A DNA stretch of 5,493 nt from NCBI GenBank assembly GCA_016302005.1, contig JAEDOK010000107.1:1-5493 (forward strand), in the 5' to 3' direction. Source of the stretch: Oscillospiraceae bacterium (lineage in GTDB: Bacteria; Bacillota_A; Clostridia; Oscillospirales; Oscillospiraceae). This document shows positions 1-5,493 of the stretch, in pieces. The translations under genes and the position numbers were made by a program. The stretch's first letter is position 1. Every line of letters begins with the position of its first letter. Below the pieces are notes generated by a model. The model ran no database searches. It was not told the DNA's origin and worked only from the letters and a program-made list of their open reading frames with translations.

Positions 1-687
1 GGCTATCACATCCATGTCTCCGAGGGCATGAACGATGTCTATGACTCCCTGCAAAACTACGGCCGCCGCCCCGTGCAGCGCCTGATGGATCACGGCATTC
101 TCGGTCCCAAGACCATTTTGGGTCACTGCATCCATGTCAACTCCGCCGAGATCGAGATCATCAAGAACACCGACACGATGGTTGTCAACAACCCCGAGTC
201 CAACATGGGCAACGCCGTCGGCACCTGCCCCGTCCTGCCGCTGTATAAGGCGGGCATCCTCCTCGGCATGGGCACGGACGCTTACACGAACGATATGCTC
301 GAATCCCTCAAGGTCGCCCTGTGCGCGCAGCGTCAGAACGCCTGCCTGCCGAACGTCGGCTGGTGCGAGGTCACGGATATGCTCTTTAAGAACAACGCCA
401 AGATCGGCGAGCGTTACTTTGACGCAAAGCTCGGTGTCCTTGAAGCGGGGGCTGCAGCGGATGTCATCGTCATGGACTACAAGCCCTACACCCCGTTCTC
501 CGAGGCGAACATCGACGGTCACATGATCTTCGGCATGACGGGCAGACAGTGCCAGACCACCATCGGCAACGGCAAGCTTTTGATGAAGGACCGCGAGCTG
601 GTCGGCATCGACGAGGAAGCCGTCAACGCCCACATCTTGGAGGAAGCCAAGAAGCTCTGGGGCGCACTCAACAACGAAACCTACTAA
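1..687 (+). CDS. ssnA: Putative aminohydrolase SsnA (C-terminal part, 5' end outside window)
   Basis: The reading frame is open from base 1 and ends at TAA 685-687, giving 228 residues, roughly the C-terminal half of a family whose members are about 440 residues long. SsnA belongs to the amidohydrolase superfamily (ATZ/TRZ-like cytosolic deaminases), which hydrolyse C-N bonds in purine- or triazine-like rings using one divalent metal. Visible signatures are a HVSEG segment at bases 13-27, the metal/catalytic histidine stretch LGHCIHV (bases 118-138), VNNPESNMGNAVG (bases 184-222) and the GTDAYTND segment (bases 271-294), whose Asp is the expected metal ligand of the last barrel strand. The N-terminal HxH metal motif lies upstream of the window. 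The tail AGAAADVIVMDYKP is the usual beta-sandwich segment of these enzymes. Adjacency to ygfK is the characteristic context and supports SsnA over a generic chlorohydrolase. The exact substrate is not established; a role in purine or urate catabolism is inferred from neighbourhood. Confidence 0.93.
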   Translation, partial: GYHIHVSEGMNDVYDSLQNYGRRPVQRLMDHGILGPKTILGHCIHVNSAEIEIIKNTDTMVVNNPESNMGNAVGTCPVLPLYKAGILLGMGTDAYTNDMLESLKVALCAQRQNACLPNVGWCEVTDMLFKNNAKIGERYFDAKLGVLEAGAAADVIVMDYKPYTPFSEANIDGHMIFGMTGRQCQTTIGNGKLLMKDRELVGIDEEAVNAHILEEAKKLWGALNNETY

Positions 688-692
688 GGAGG
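686..692 (+). promoter_or_regulatory. Strong ribosome binding site of ygfK overlapping the ssnA stop codon
   Basis: AAGGAGG begins inside the ssnA TAA (685-687) and lies 7 nt before the ygfK ATG at 700. The full anti-16S match fixes the ygfK start, and its overlap with the upstream stop suggests translational coupling of the two genes. Confidence 0.85.
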
Positions 693-699
693 AACTACC

Positions 700-3648
700 A
701 TGTCTGAAAGAATGTATCCGATTCCCTTTAAGGACTTAATGCGCTGGGTCATCACCGAGCGCAAGAACAGCGGCACGGTCTTCGGCATCCACACAGAATA
801 TAAAGCCGATCCCGCAAAGACGCTGCCCATCTTCGGCGAGAAGATCGAGACGCCCTTCGGTCCCGCCGCAGGCCCCAACAGCCAGTTGGCGCAGAACATC
901 ATCGCCTCCTATGTCGCGGGCGCCCGCTTCTTTGAGGTCAAGACCGTGCAGAAGATGGACGGCGAGGAGCTTGCCGCCTGTGTCCCGCGCCCCTGCATTT
1001 TGGCGGACGACGAGGGCTACAATCAGGAGTGGTCCACCGAATTGGAGGTCGGGCAGGCGCTCAATGAGTACATCAAGGCGTGGTGCGCCCTCAATGTCAT
1101 GGCGAAGGTCTGGGGTTACGGCGATCCCGACGGCTTCGTGTTCAATATGTCCGTCGGCTACGACTTAGAGGGCATCAAGGGCGAGAAGGTGGACAACTAC
1201 ATCGAGTCCATGAAGGACGCGACCCGTGCGCCCATCTTTGCCGAGTGCAAAACCGTCCTGACCGAGCTGTTCCCCGAGGAGGCGGAGTTCATCGCGAATA
1301 TCTCCCCGCAGGTCTCCCGCTCCATTACGCTCTCGACCCTCCACGGCTGCCCGCCCGACGAGATCGAGCGCATTGCCTCTTACCTCATCACCGAGAAGAA
1401 GGTCAACACCTTTGTCAAGTGCAACCCGACCATCCTCGGCTACCATGACGCCCGCAGCATTCTCGACTCCATGGGCTATGACTACATTGTCTTTGATGAC
1501 CATCATTTCAACGAGGATCTGCAGTGGAAGGATGCCGTGCCGATGTTCGAGCGTCTGCAAGCCCTTGCGGACGAAAACGGTCTGGAATTCGGTCTGAAGC
1601 TCTCGAACACCTTCCCCGTCGACACCACCCGCGGCGAGCTGCCGAACAATGAGATGTATATGTCCGGCCGTGCTCTGTTCCCGCTGACCATTGAGATGTG
1701 CCGCCGTATTTCGGCGCAGTTCGGCGGAAAGATGAAGATCTCCTTCGCAGGCGGCGCGGAATACTTCAACTGCGACAAGCTCTTTGCCGCAGGCATTTGG
1801 CCCATCACCGTCGCCACGACCATTTTGAAGCCCGGCGGCTACAACCGTCTGACCCAGATGGCGAAGAAGGTCGAGGGCATGGAGTTTAAGGCATTTGACG
1901 GCACGGACACCGACGCGATCGCAAAGCTGTCGCTGGACTGCCGCACCGATTATCACCATGTCAAGCCCATCAAGCCGCTGCCCTCCCGCAAGAATGCCGA
2001 CCGTGTGCCCTGGATGGATTGCTATATCGCCCCCTGCAAGGGCGGCTGCCCCATTGAACAGGATATTCCCGAATACATCGAGCTGTGCCGCAAGGGGCTT
2101 TACAACGACGCGCTGAAGCTCATCACCGAGAAGAACGCCCTGCCCTTCATCACCGGCACGATCTGCGCCCACCGCTGCATGGGCAAGTGCAGCCGCAACT
2201 TCTATGACGAAGCCGTGCAGATCCGCTCGACCAAGCTGCTTGCCGCCGAAAAGGGCATTGACGCGCTGATGGCTTCGATCCAAAAGCCCGCCCGCGTCGA
2301 GGGCAAGAAAGCCGCGATCATCGGCGGCGGCCCGACGGGTATCGCCGCAGCCTACTTCCTCGGCAGAGCCGGCGTTCCCTGCACGCTGTTTGAACGTACG
2401 GGCAAGCTCGGCGGCATCGTCCGTCATGTCATTCCCGAATTCCGCATCAGCAGCGCCGCCATTGACCGCGACATCGACCTCATGCTCGCCTACGGCGCAG
2501 AGGTTCGCCTGAACGCGGAGGCGCCCTCGGTCGAGGTGCTGAAAAAGCACGGCTACACCCACATCCTCTACGCCGTCGGTGCGTGGAAGCCCGGCAAGCT
2601 GGACATTGAGGGCAATGTGCGCGGCGTTATCGGCTGGATGCAGGAGATGAAGGCAGGCAAGGGCGGCGAGCTGGGTCATGTCGCCGTTGTCGGCGGCGGC
2701 AACACCGCCATGGACGCGGCGAGAGTCGCCAAGCGCGCGGGCGCAAAGTCCTCGACGCTGGTCTACCGCCGTACGAAGCAGTATATGCCCGCCGACGCGG
2801 AAGAACTCGAACTGGCGATCGCGGACGGCGTGGAGTTCCTGGAGCTGGTCGCGCCCGTCGCCCAGAGAGACGGCAAGCTGATCTGCGACAAGATGAAGCT
2901 CGGCGAGCCGGATGCCTCCGGCAGAAGAAGCCCCGTTCCCACGGGCGAGACGGTGGAGATCCCCTGCGACCTCGTCATTTCCGCCGTCGGCGAGCAGGTG
3001 GACGACGCGCTGTTCACAGCGAACGGCATTGAGCTGAACGCAAAGAAGCGCCCCGCCTTTAAGACCAATATTGAAAACGTCTATGTCGCCGGCGATGCGA
3101 CGCGCGGCCCTGCCACAGTCGTGGAAGGCATTGCGGACGCCGCAAGATTTGCGGAGATCGTGATCGGCAAGAAGCATGAATATGCGATCCCGCTCAGCGC
3201 CTATCCGACCGAGGCGGAAGCCGTCGCGAAGAAGGGCATTCTCGCCATGGTGAACGAGGTCAAGTGCGAGGGCGAACGCTGCCTGAGCTGCAACACCGTC
3301 TGCCAAAACTGTGCCGATGTCTGCCCGAACCGTTCGAATGTCGTCATCCGTATGGCGGACGGCAGAACGCAGATCCTCCACATTGATAAGATGTGCAACG
3401 AGTGCGGCAACTGCACCGCCTTCTGCCCCTACAACGCCGAGCCGTGCAAGGATAAGTTCACCCTCTTCCAGACGGAGAAGGATATGGACGACTCCAAGAA
3501 CTTCGGCTTCTGCATCCTGCCCGACGGCAAGGTGCGCGTGCGTCTCTTCACCGAGGGCGTGTATGACATTGACGGCGAGAACGCGCTGCCGGACGAGATC
3601 GCCCGCTTCATCCGCACCGTCAAGAACGATTACAGCTATCTGTATTAA
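700..3648 (+). CDS. ygfK: YgfK: multidomain flavin/Fe-S oxidoreductase ('putative selenate reductase subunit')
   Basis: 982 residues, slightly shorter than E. coli YgfK (about 1030). Domain order from the sequence: (1) residues ~40-400, a dihydroorotate-dehydrogenase-like flavin barrel, with PFGPAAGPN at 52-60, FFEVKTVQ at 77-84, HGCPP at 215-219, VKCNPT at 239-244 and a phosphate-loop-like FAGG at 349-352; (2) residues ~440-500, a GltD/DPD-type iron-sulfur domain with Cys441, 446, 450, 489, 493 and 497; (3) a GltD-like two-dinucleotide module with an FAD motif IIGGGPTG at 540-547, an NAD(P)H motif VVGGGNTAMD at 663-672, YRR at 689-691 and YVAGDA at 795-800; (4) a C-terminal ferredoxin-like domain with Cys861, 864, 868, 871, 875 and Cys899, 902, 905, 909. 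No signal peptide or membrane segment is seen, so it is cytosolic. The parts equal those of dihydropyrimidine dehydrogenase in another order, which implies electron transfer from NAD(P)H through FAD and clusters to a flavin site or partner. The selenate reductase name rests on genetics in E. coli; the in vivo reaction is uncertain. Cotranscribed with ssnA. Confidence 0.93.
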   Translation: MSERMYPIPFKDLMRWVITERKNSGTVFGIHTEYKADPAKTLPIFGEKIETPFGPAAGPNSQLAQNIIASYVAGARFFEVKTVQKMDGEELAACVPRPCILADDEGYNQEWSTELEVGQALNEYIKAWCALNVMAKVWGYGDPDGFVFNMSVGYDLEGIKGEKVDNYIESMKDATRAPIFAECKTVLTELFPEEAEFIANISPQVSRSITLSTLHGCPPDEIERIASYLITEKKVNTFVKCNPTILGYHDARSILDSMGYDYIVFDDHHFNEDLQWKDAVPMFERLQALADENGLEFGLKLSNTFPVDTTRGELPNNEMYMSGRALFPLTIEMCRRISAQFGGKMKISFAGGAEYFNCDKLFAAGIWPITVATTILKPGGYNRLTQMAKKVEGMEFKAFDGTDTDAIAKLSLDCRTDYHHVKPIKPLPSRKNADRVPWMDCYIAPCKGGCPIEQDIPEYIELCRKGLYNDALKLITEKNALPFITGTICAHRCMGKCSRNFYDEAVQIRSTKLLAAEKGIDALMASIQKPARVEGKKAAIIGGGPTGIAAAYFLGRAGVPCTLFERTGKLGGIVRHVIPEFRISSAAIDRDIDLMLAYGAEVRLNAEAPSVEVLKKHGYTHILYAVGAWKPGKLDIEGNVRGVIGWMQEMKAGKGGELGHVAVVGGGNTAMDAARVAKRAGAKSSTLVYRRTKQYMPADAEELELAIADGVEFLELVAPVAQRDGKLICDKMKLGEPDASGRRSPVPTGETVEIPCDLVISAVGEQVDDALFTANGIELNAKKRPAFKTNIENVYVAGDATRGPATVVEGIADAARFAEIVIGKKHEYAIPLSAYPTEAEAVAKKGILAMVNEVKCEGERCLSCNTVCQNCADVCPNRSNVVIRMADGRTQILHIDKMCNECGNCTAFCPYNAEPCKDKFTLFQTEKDMDDSKNFGFCILPDGKVRVRLFTEGVYDIDGENALPDEIARFIRTVKNDYSYLY

Positions 3649-3669
3649 GCCGTTCTCTGCGGACTGTCT

Positions 3670-4269
3670 ATGACACAACCGACAAAACGGCTATTGATCA
3701 CCGGCTTTGACCCCTTCGGCGGCGAGACGGTCAATCCCTCTTGGGAGGCAGTCCTTCTGCTGCCGGAGGCGGTCGGTGCGTACCGCCTGACCAAGCTGCA
3801 AATTCCGACGGTCTTCGGGCAGGCAGCGGAGACAGTGCTGACTGCTGCAAGGGAGCTGCGCCCGGATGTGATTCTCTGCATCGGACAGGCAGGCGGGCGC
3901 AGCGCCGTAACACCGGAGGTCGTCGCCATCAATCTGCGCGAAGCGAGGATTCCGGACAACGCCGGATACCAGCCGGTGAATGTTCCCGTCGTGGAAAACG
4001 CACCCGCTGCCTATTTCTCCACGGTTCCCGTAAGGACGATGGTCAAGGCGATACAAGACGCGGGGCTGCCCGCAGCGCTCTCGTATTCCGCAGGCACCTT
4101 CGTCTGTAACGATGTGCTGTATACGCTCCTGCACTGCTTCGACGGAACGCAAACGCAGGTCGGCTTTGTCCACGTCCCCTTTCTGCCGGAGCAGGCGAAG
4201 GACAATGCGCCCTGTCTGCCGCTCCTGCAGATTGTACAAGCGCTGACTGCTGCAATCGAAAGCTTATGA
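3670..4269 (+). CDS. pcp: Pyroglutamyl-peptidase I (pyrrolidone-carboxylate peptidase)
   Basis: 199 residues, close to the 200-215 typical of peptidase family C15. This cytosolic cysteine peptidase removes an N-terminal 5-oxoproline (pyroglutamate) from peptides. All parts of the active site are visible: the N-terminal TGFDPFGG signature (11-18), Glu83 in AVTPEVVAIN, Cys146 in SAGTFVCND and His168 in GFVHVPFLPEQ, matching the family's Glu/Cys/His arrangement. It starts 21 nt after the ygfK stop with no visible terminator or promoter between them, so it is probably the last gene of the ssnA-ygfK transcript. The ribosome site is poor: only GCGGA at 3659-3663, 6 nt before the ATG. This suggests modest or coupled translation. 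The start is supported because the family signature begins only about ten residues in. A functional link to purine catabolism is not evident; the gene may simply have been appended to the operon. Confidence 0.95.
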   Translation: MTQPTKRLLITGFDPFGGETVNPSWEAVLLLPEAVGAYRLTKLQIPTVFGQAAETVLTAARELRPDVILCIGQAGGRSAVTPEVVAINLREARIPDNAGYQPVNVPVVENAPAAYFSTVPVRTMVKAIQDAGLPAALSYSAGTFVCNDVLYTLLHCFDGTQTQVGFVHVPFLPEQAKDNAPCLPLLQIVQALTAAIESL

Positions 4270-4270
4270 A

Positions 4271-4304
4271 AATCCCCTGCGTCCAAAGTCGGGCGCAGGG
4301 GGTT
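4271..4304. terminator. Probable bidirectional intrinsic terminator between pcp and ridA
   Basis: CCCCTGCG (4274-4281) pairs with CGCAGGGG (4294-4301), extendable to about 11 bp using a G-T pair (4273/4302) and two A-T pairs, around a 12-nt loop. It starts two bases after the pcp stop. On the + strand the tail is the weak TTCATTCT. On the - strand the hairpin is followed by ATTTTC, so it could also stop transcripts of convergent ridA, whose stop codon is about 60 nt away. The stem is seen directly; efficiency in either direction is inferred. Confidence 0.75.
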
Positions 4305-4363
4305 CATTCTCAATGCATGCATTTATGCTTGCACCGCAAAAGAGCAAGTCGGCTTTATATAAG

Positions 4364-4738
4364 TCAATCCGTTTCCGCGATGACCTCAACCTCGACCAGT
4401 GCGCCTTTCGGCAGCGCGGCGACGGCGACGCAGCTTCTCGCGGGCTTTCCCGTGAAATAGCGGGCATATACCTCGTTGAAGGCAGCAAAATCATCCATGC
4501 TTTTCAAAAAGCAGAGCGTCTTGACCGCCCGTTCGAAGGACGAGCCTGCGGCTTTCAACACCGCCTCGAGATTTTTCATCACCTGCTCGGTCTGTCCCTT
4601 GATGTCCTGCGCCTCGATCACGCCCGTAGCGGGATCAATGGGGATCTGCCCCGAGGTATAGACCAGGTTGCCTGTTTTGACCGCCTGTGAGTACGGCCCG
4701 ATGGCGGCAGGCGCTTGCTCCGTAAATACCTTTTCCAT
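4364..4738 (-). CDS. ridA: RidA family 2-iminobutanoate/2-iminopropanoate deaminase
   Basis: 124 residues, the usual length of the YjgF/YER057c/UK114 family, which forms cytosolic trimers. RidA hydrolyses reactive enamine/imine intermediates released by PLP enzymes such as threonine dehydratase, protecting other PLP enzymes from inactivation. Signatures: AIGPYSQAV (12-20) with the conserved Tyr16, YTSGQIPIDPATG (27-39), and PARSCVAVAALPKGALVEVEVIA (99-121). Within the last segment Arg101 is the substrate carboxylate-binding arginine (equivalent to E. coli Arg105) and Glu116 matches E. coli Glu120. This pattern places it in the deaminase-active RidA subgroup rather than the Rid1-7 paralogues that lack the arginine. 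The ATG is preceded by GGAGG at 4748-4752 (minus-strand sense) with 9 nt spacing. It has its own promoter upstream and lies convergent to pcp. RidA is often found near ammonia-lyases and purine-catabolism genes, but its separate promoter and opposite strand argue against membership in the ssnA operon. Confidence 0.95.
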   Translation of the reverse strand: MEKVFTEQAPAAIGPYSQAVKTGNLVYTSGQIPIDPATGVIEAQDIKGQTEQVMKNLEAVLKAAGSSFERAVKTLCFLKSMDDFAAFNEVYARYFTGKPARSCVAVAALPKGALVEVEVIAETD

Positions 4739-4742
4739 AAAT

Positions 4743-4793
4743 CAAAACCTCCGTTTCGCGTTTGTTTCATCATAACGCAAAACGGAGGTTTTG
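4743..4793 (-). terminator. Large inverted repeat: likely carD terminator that also encloses the ridA ribosome site
   Basis: Arms 4743-4762 and 4774-4793 are complementary over 20 positions with a single exception (4757/4779), around an 11-nt loop at 4763-4773. In minus-strand RNA that exception becomes a G-U pair, so the helix is continuous only on the minus strand. This supports a role in transcripts coming from carD, whose stop codon is 8 nt upstream. Read as a terminator, the GC-rich core CCTCCGTTTTGCG / CGCGAAACGGAGG is preceded by AAAA and followed by TTTTGATTT, a moderate U-tract. The distal arm contains the ridA Shine-Dalgarno. A repressor operator is an alternative reading of the symmetry. 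Confidence 0.7.
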
Positions 4794-4797
4794 TCAA
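4769..4797 (-). promoter_or_regulatory. Sigma-A type promoter of ridA embedded in the inverted repeat
   Basis: On the minus strand a perfect -35 TTGACA (4792-4797) is followed after exactly 17 nt by TATGAT (4769-4774), which is one mismatch from consensus. The predicted start point is near 4762, giving a 5' leader of about 24 nt that contains GGAGG (4748-4752) before the ATG at 4738. The -35 begins only 4 nt beyond the carD stop codon, and the -10 falls in the loop of the hairpin described at 4743-4793. Confidence 0.8.
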
Positions 4798-4801
4798 ATC
4801 C

Positions 4802-5308
4802 CTATGACGCTTCCTCGAGCCGCGAACGGATGTATTCCGGTACCTCCCGCGGCTTGATATTCAAAACCAGCGCAAATTCATCATTGAGCAGCTTTTCCGC
4901 GTCGCGGAGCATCTGCTCGTCGTTCGTGCGCAGCCGCTTTCCCTTGCCGTTCAGCGCCTCGCGGTGCAGATACAGCGTGCGGATCATGCCCAGCAGTTCT
5001 TTTCGATCCCCCGCCGTCAGGATACGGCGGAATTCCTCCTTGCGCACAGTCGCGTCCTCGATCCACACCGGCTCGTCACTGCGGACGCATTGGAGCAGCC
5101 CGTCGATCTCCGCCGCAGACAGCAGCGGGCGCATTTTCGCAAGCAGCGTTTCATTTGCAAGCGGGACAAAGATCGTCGCACCCTCACGATGAACGGGCTG
5201 CAATACATAGTAGGACGCTTTTTCACGCCCGATCTTCATCTCGCGAACCTCCGCAATCGTGCAGACACCCTCCGTGCCGTAAAGCACCGTTTCACCGATC
5301 TGATACAT
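4802..5308 (-). CDS. CarD family transcriptional regulator (CarD_CdnL_TRCF domain)
   Basis: 168 residues, close to mycobacterial CarD (162). The N-terminal part (about 1-60), beginning MYQIGETVLYGTEGVCTI and continuing through YYVLQP and FVPLANE, is the Tudor-like RNA-polymerase-interaction domain that binds the beta subunit. Residues ~60-168 form the predicted all-helical C-terminal domain, with Trp82 followed by VRKEEFRRIL. An equivalent tryptophan in known CarD proteins wedges into the minor groove next to the -10 element and stabilises the open complex. The family therefore modulates initiation globally rather than binding one operator. The length is far below Mfd, so this is not a transcription-repair coupling fragment. 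The start is supported by a purine-rich AAGGAAGGGAG about 10 nt upstream and by the domain beginning at residue 2. It is transcribed from its own extended -10 promoter. Clostridia often carry several paralogues, and which promoters this one acts on cannot be told. Confidence 0.9.
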   Translation of the reverse strand: MYQIGETVLYGTEGVCTIAEVREMKIGREKASYYVLQPVHREGATIFVPLANETLLAKMRPLLSAAEIDGLLQCVRSDEPVWIEDATVRKEEFRRILTAGDRKELLGMIRTLYLHREALNGKGKRLRTNDEQMLRDAEKLLNDEFALVLNIKPREVPEYIRSRLEEAS

Positions 5309-5355
5309 CTTTGCCGCACTCCCTTCCTTTGGGTAATCCTTTCCCCCATAAGTAT

Positions 5356-5364
5356 ATTATACCA
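5356..5364 (-). promoter_or_regulatory. Extended -10 promoter of the carD-family gene
   Basis: On the minus strand TGGTATAAT (5356-5364) is a perfect extended -10 (TGnTATAAT). The expected -35 region with a 17-bp spacer (5379-5384) reads TGTCAT, a poor match, as is common for extended -10 promoters. The predicted start is near 5349, giving a leader of about 40 nt to the ATG at 5308. Confidence 0.75.
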
Positions 5365-5405
5365 GCTTTTTGAAAGAAATGACATAGGCAAAATCCACAA
5401 ATTTG

Positions 5406-5450
5406 AAAAAAAATTTGCCTCTGCACAACTTTTCCGCTGTACAGAGGCAA
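5406..5450 (-). terminator. Strong Rho-independent terminator of the gene entering from the right edge
   Basis: Arms TTGCCTCTG (5415-5423) and CAGAGGCAA (5442-5450) pair perfectly. In minus-strand RNA the stem continues inward to about 15 bp with two G-U pairs (5424/5441 and 5428/5437) around a 6-nt loop. It is followed on the minus strand by a run of eight T (5406-5413). It lies 3 nt after the stop codon of the partial gene and insulates carD from it. Confidence 0.92.
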
Positions 5451-5453
5451 GGT

Positions 5454-5493
5454 TCATTCTACGATCTGATAGCCTGCGTCGATCACTGCCTGC
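5454..5493 (-). CDS. 3' end of an unidentified gene (possibly a heavy-metal-associated domain protein)
   Basis: Reading the minus strand in from the right edge, one frame gives QAVIDAGYQIVE followed by TGA (5454-5456), with the strong terminator starting just 3 nt later. That placement is the main reason to accept this frame as coding. The ending A-x-x-DAGY-x-(I/V)-V is the usual last helix and strand of small heavy-metal-associated (CopZ-like) domains, so a copper or mercury chaperone is possible. Twelve residues cannot settle it, and the rest of the gene is outside the window. Confidence 0.5.
   Translation of the reverse strand, partial: QAVIDAGYQIVE

Noticed and set aside
700..3648. Possibility that ygfK encodes a selenoprotein because of its 'selenate reductase' name
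   Set aside because: The frame has no internal TGA and the name refers to a substrate. Nothing in the window points to a selenocysteine insertion element.
1165..3678. An 837-codon open frame on the minus strand opposite ygfK
   Set aside because: It lies antisense to a clearly recognisable multidomain enzyme with intact cofactor motifs. Long antisense open frames are expected in GC-rich coding DNA with biased third positions. Its translation shows no recognisable domain and it has no dedicated ribosome site that I could see.
3691..4239. Minus-strand open frame of 182 codons opposite pcp
   Set aside because: It is antisense to pcp, which carries its full catalytic triad. The translation has no family signature and there is no promoter for it in the pcp-ridA gap.
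4312..4323. Perfect 12-bp palindrome AATGCATGCATT between the pcp terminator and ridA
   Set aside because: It is short and AT-rich, with no loop and no nearby promoter to act on. One such palindrome in a window this size is weak evidence for a protein binding site.
4327..4348. Possible small stem CTTGC/GCAAG downstream of ridA as its own terminator
   Set aside because: There are only five base pairs with no T-run on the minus strand. The stronger hairpin at 4271-4304 is a better candidate.
4313..4690. Plus-strand open frame of 125 codons opposite ridA
   Set aside because: It is antisense to ridA, begins just past the terminator with no ribosome site, and its translation looks like a shadow with no family features.
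1..5493. Mobile elements, CRISPR arrays, tRNA or rRNA genes
   Set aside because: I saw no transposase-like frames, direct repeat arrays, tRNA-like cloverleaf or rRNA sequence. The gaps are short and are explained by promoters and terminators.

Overview
The window looks like a chromosomal segment of an anaerobic, moderately GC-rich Firmicute, probably a clostridial gut commensal. The coding DNA is GC-rich, the intergenic DNA is AT-rich with textbook sigma-A type promoters and strong Shine-Dalgarno sequences, and the gene content (SsnA, YgfK, a clostridial-type CarD protein, RidA) fits. The taxonomic call is an inference; no rRNA or other marker is present.

Left part, + strand (1-4269): the 3' end of ssnA (metal-dependent aminohydrolase), then ygfK (large flavin/iron-sulfur oxidoreductase, annotated in databases as 'putative selenate reductase subunit'), then pcp (pyroglutamyl-peptidase I). 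The genes are 12 and 21 nt apart and no terminator is visible between them, so they probably form the end of one operon. ssnA and ygfK are known members of the anaerobic purine/urate-type catabolic clusters found with molybdenum hydroxylases (xdh-like genes) in E. coli and gut Firmicutes. The rest of such a cluster would lie upstream of base 1. A GC-rich hairpin at 4271-4304 ends the unit and can also serve the convergent gene.

Right part, - strand (4364-5493): reading leftward on the minus strand, there is the last 12 codons of an unidentified gene with a very clear intrinsic terminator, then a carD-family gene with its own extended -10 promoter, then ridA (enamine/imine deaminase) with its own promoter.

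The most interesting non-coding structure is between carD and ridA (4743-4797). A 20-bp near-perfect inverted repeat works as a plausible carD terminator. The ridA promoter (consensus TTGACA, 17-bp spacer, TATGAT) is threaded through the same repeat, with the -10 in the hairpin loop and the ridA Shine-Dalgarno in the distal arm. The predicted ridA start point falls at the first base of the distal arm. Transcripts from the ridA promoter would therefore have a free ribosome site, while read-through transcripts from carD would fold it away. I found no clearly undescribed multi-gene system. The genes belong to known families, although the biochemical role of YgfK is still poorly defined.
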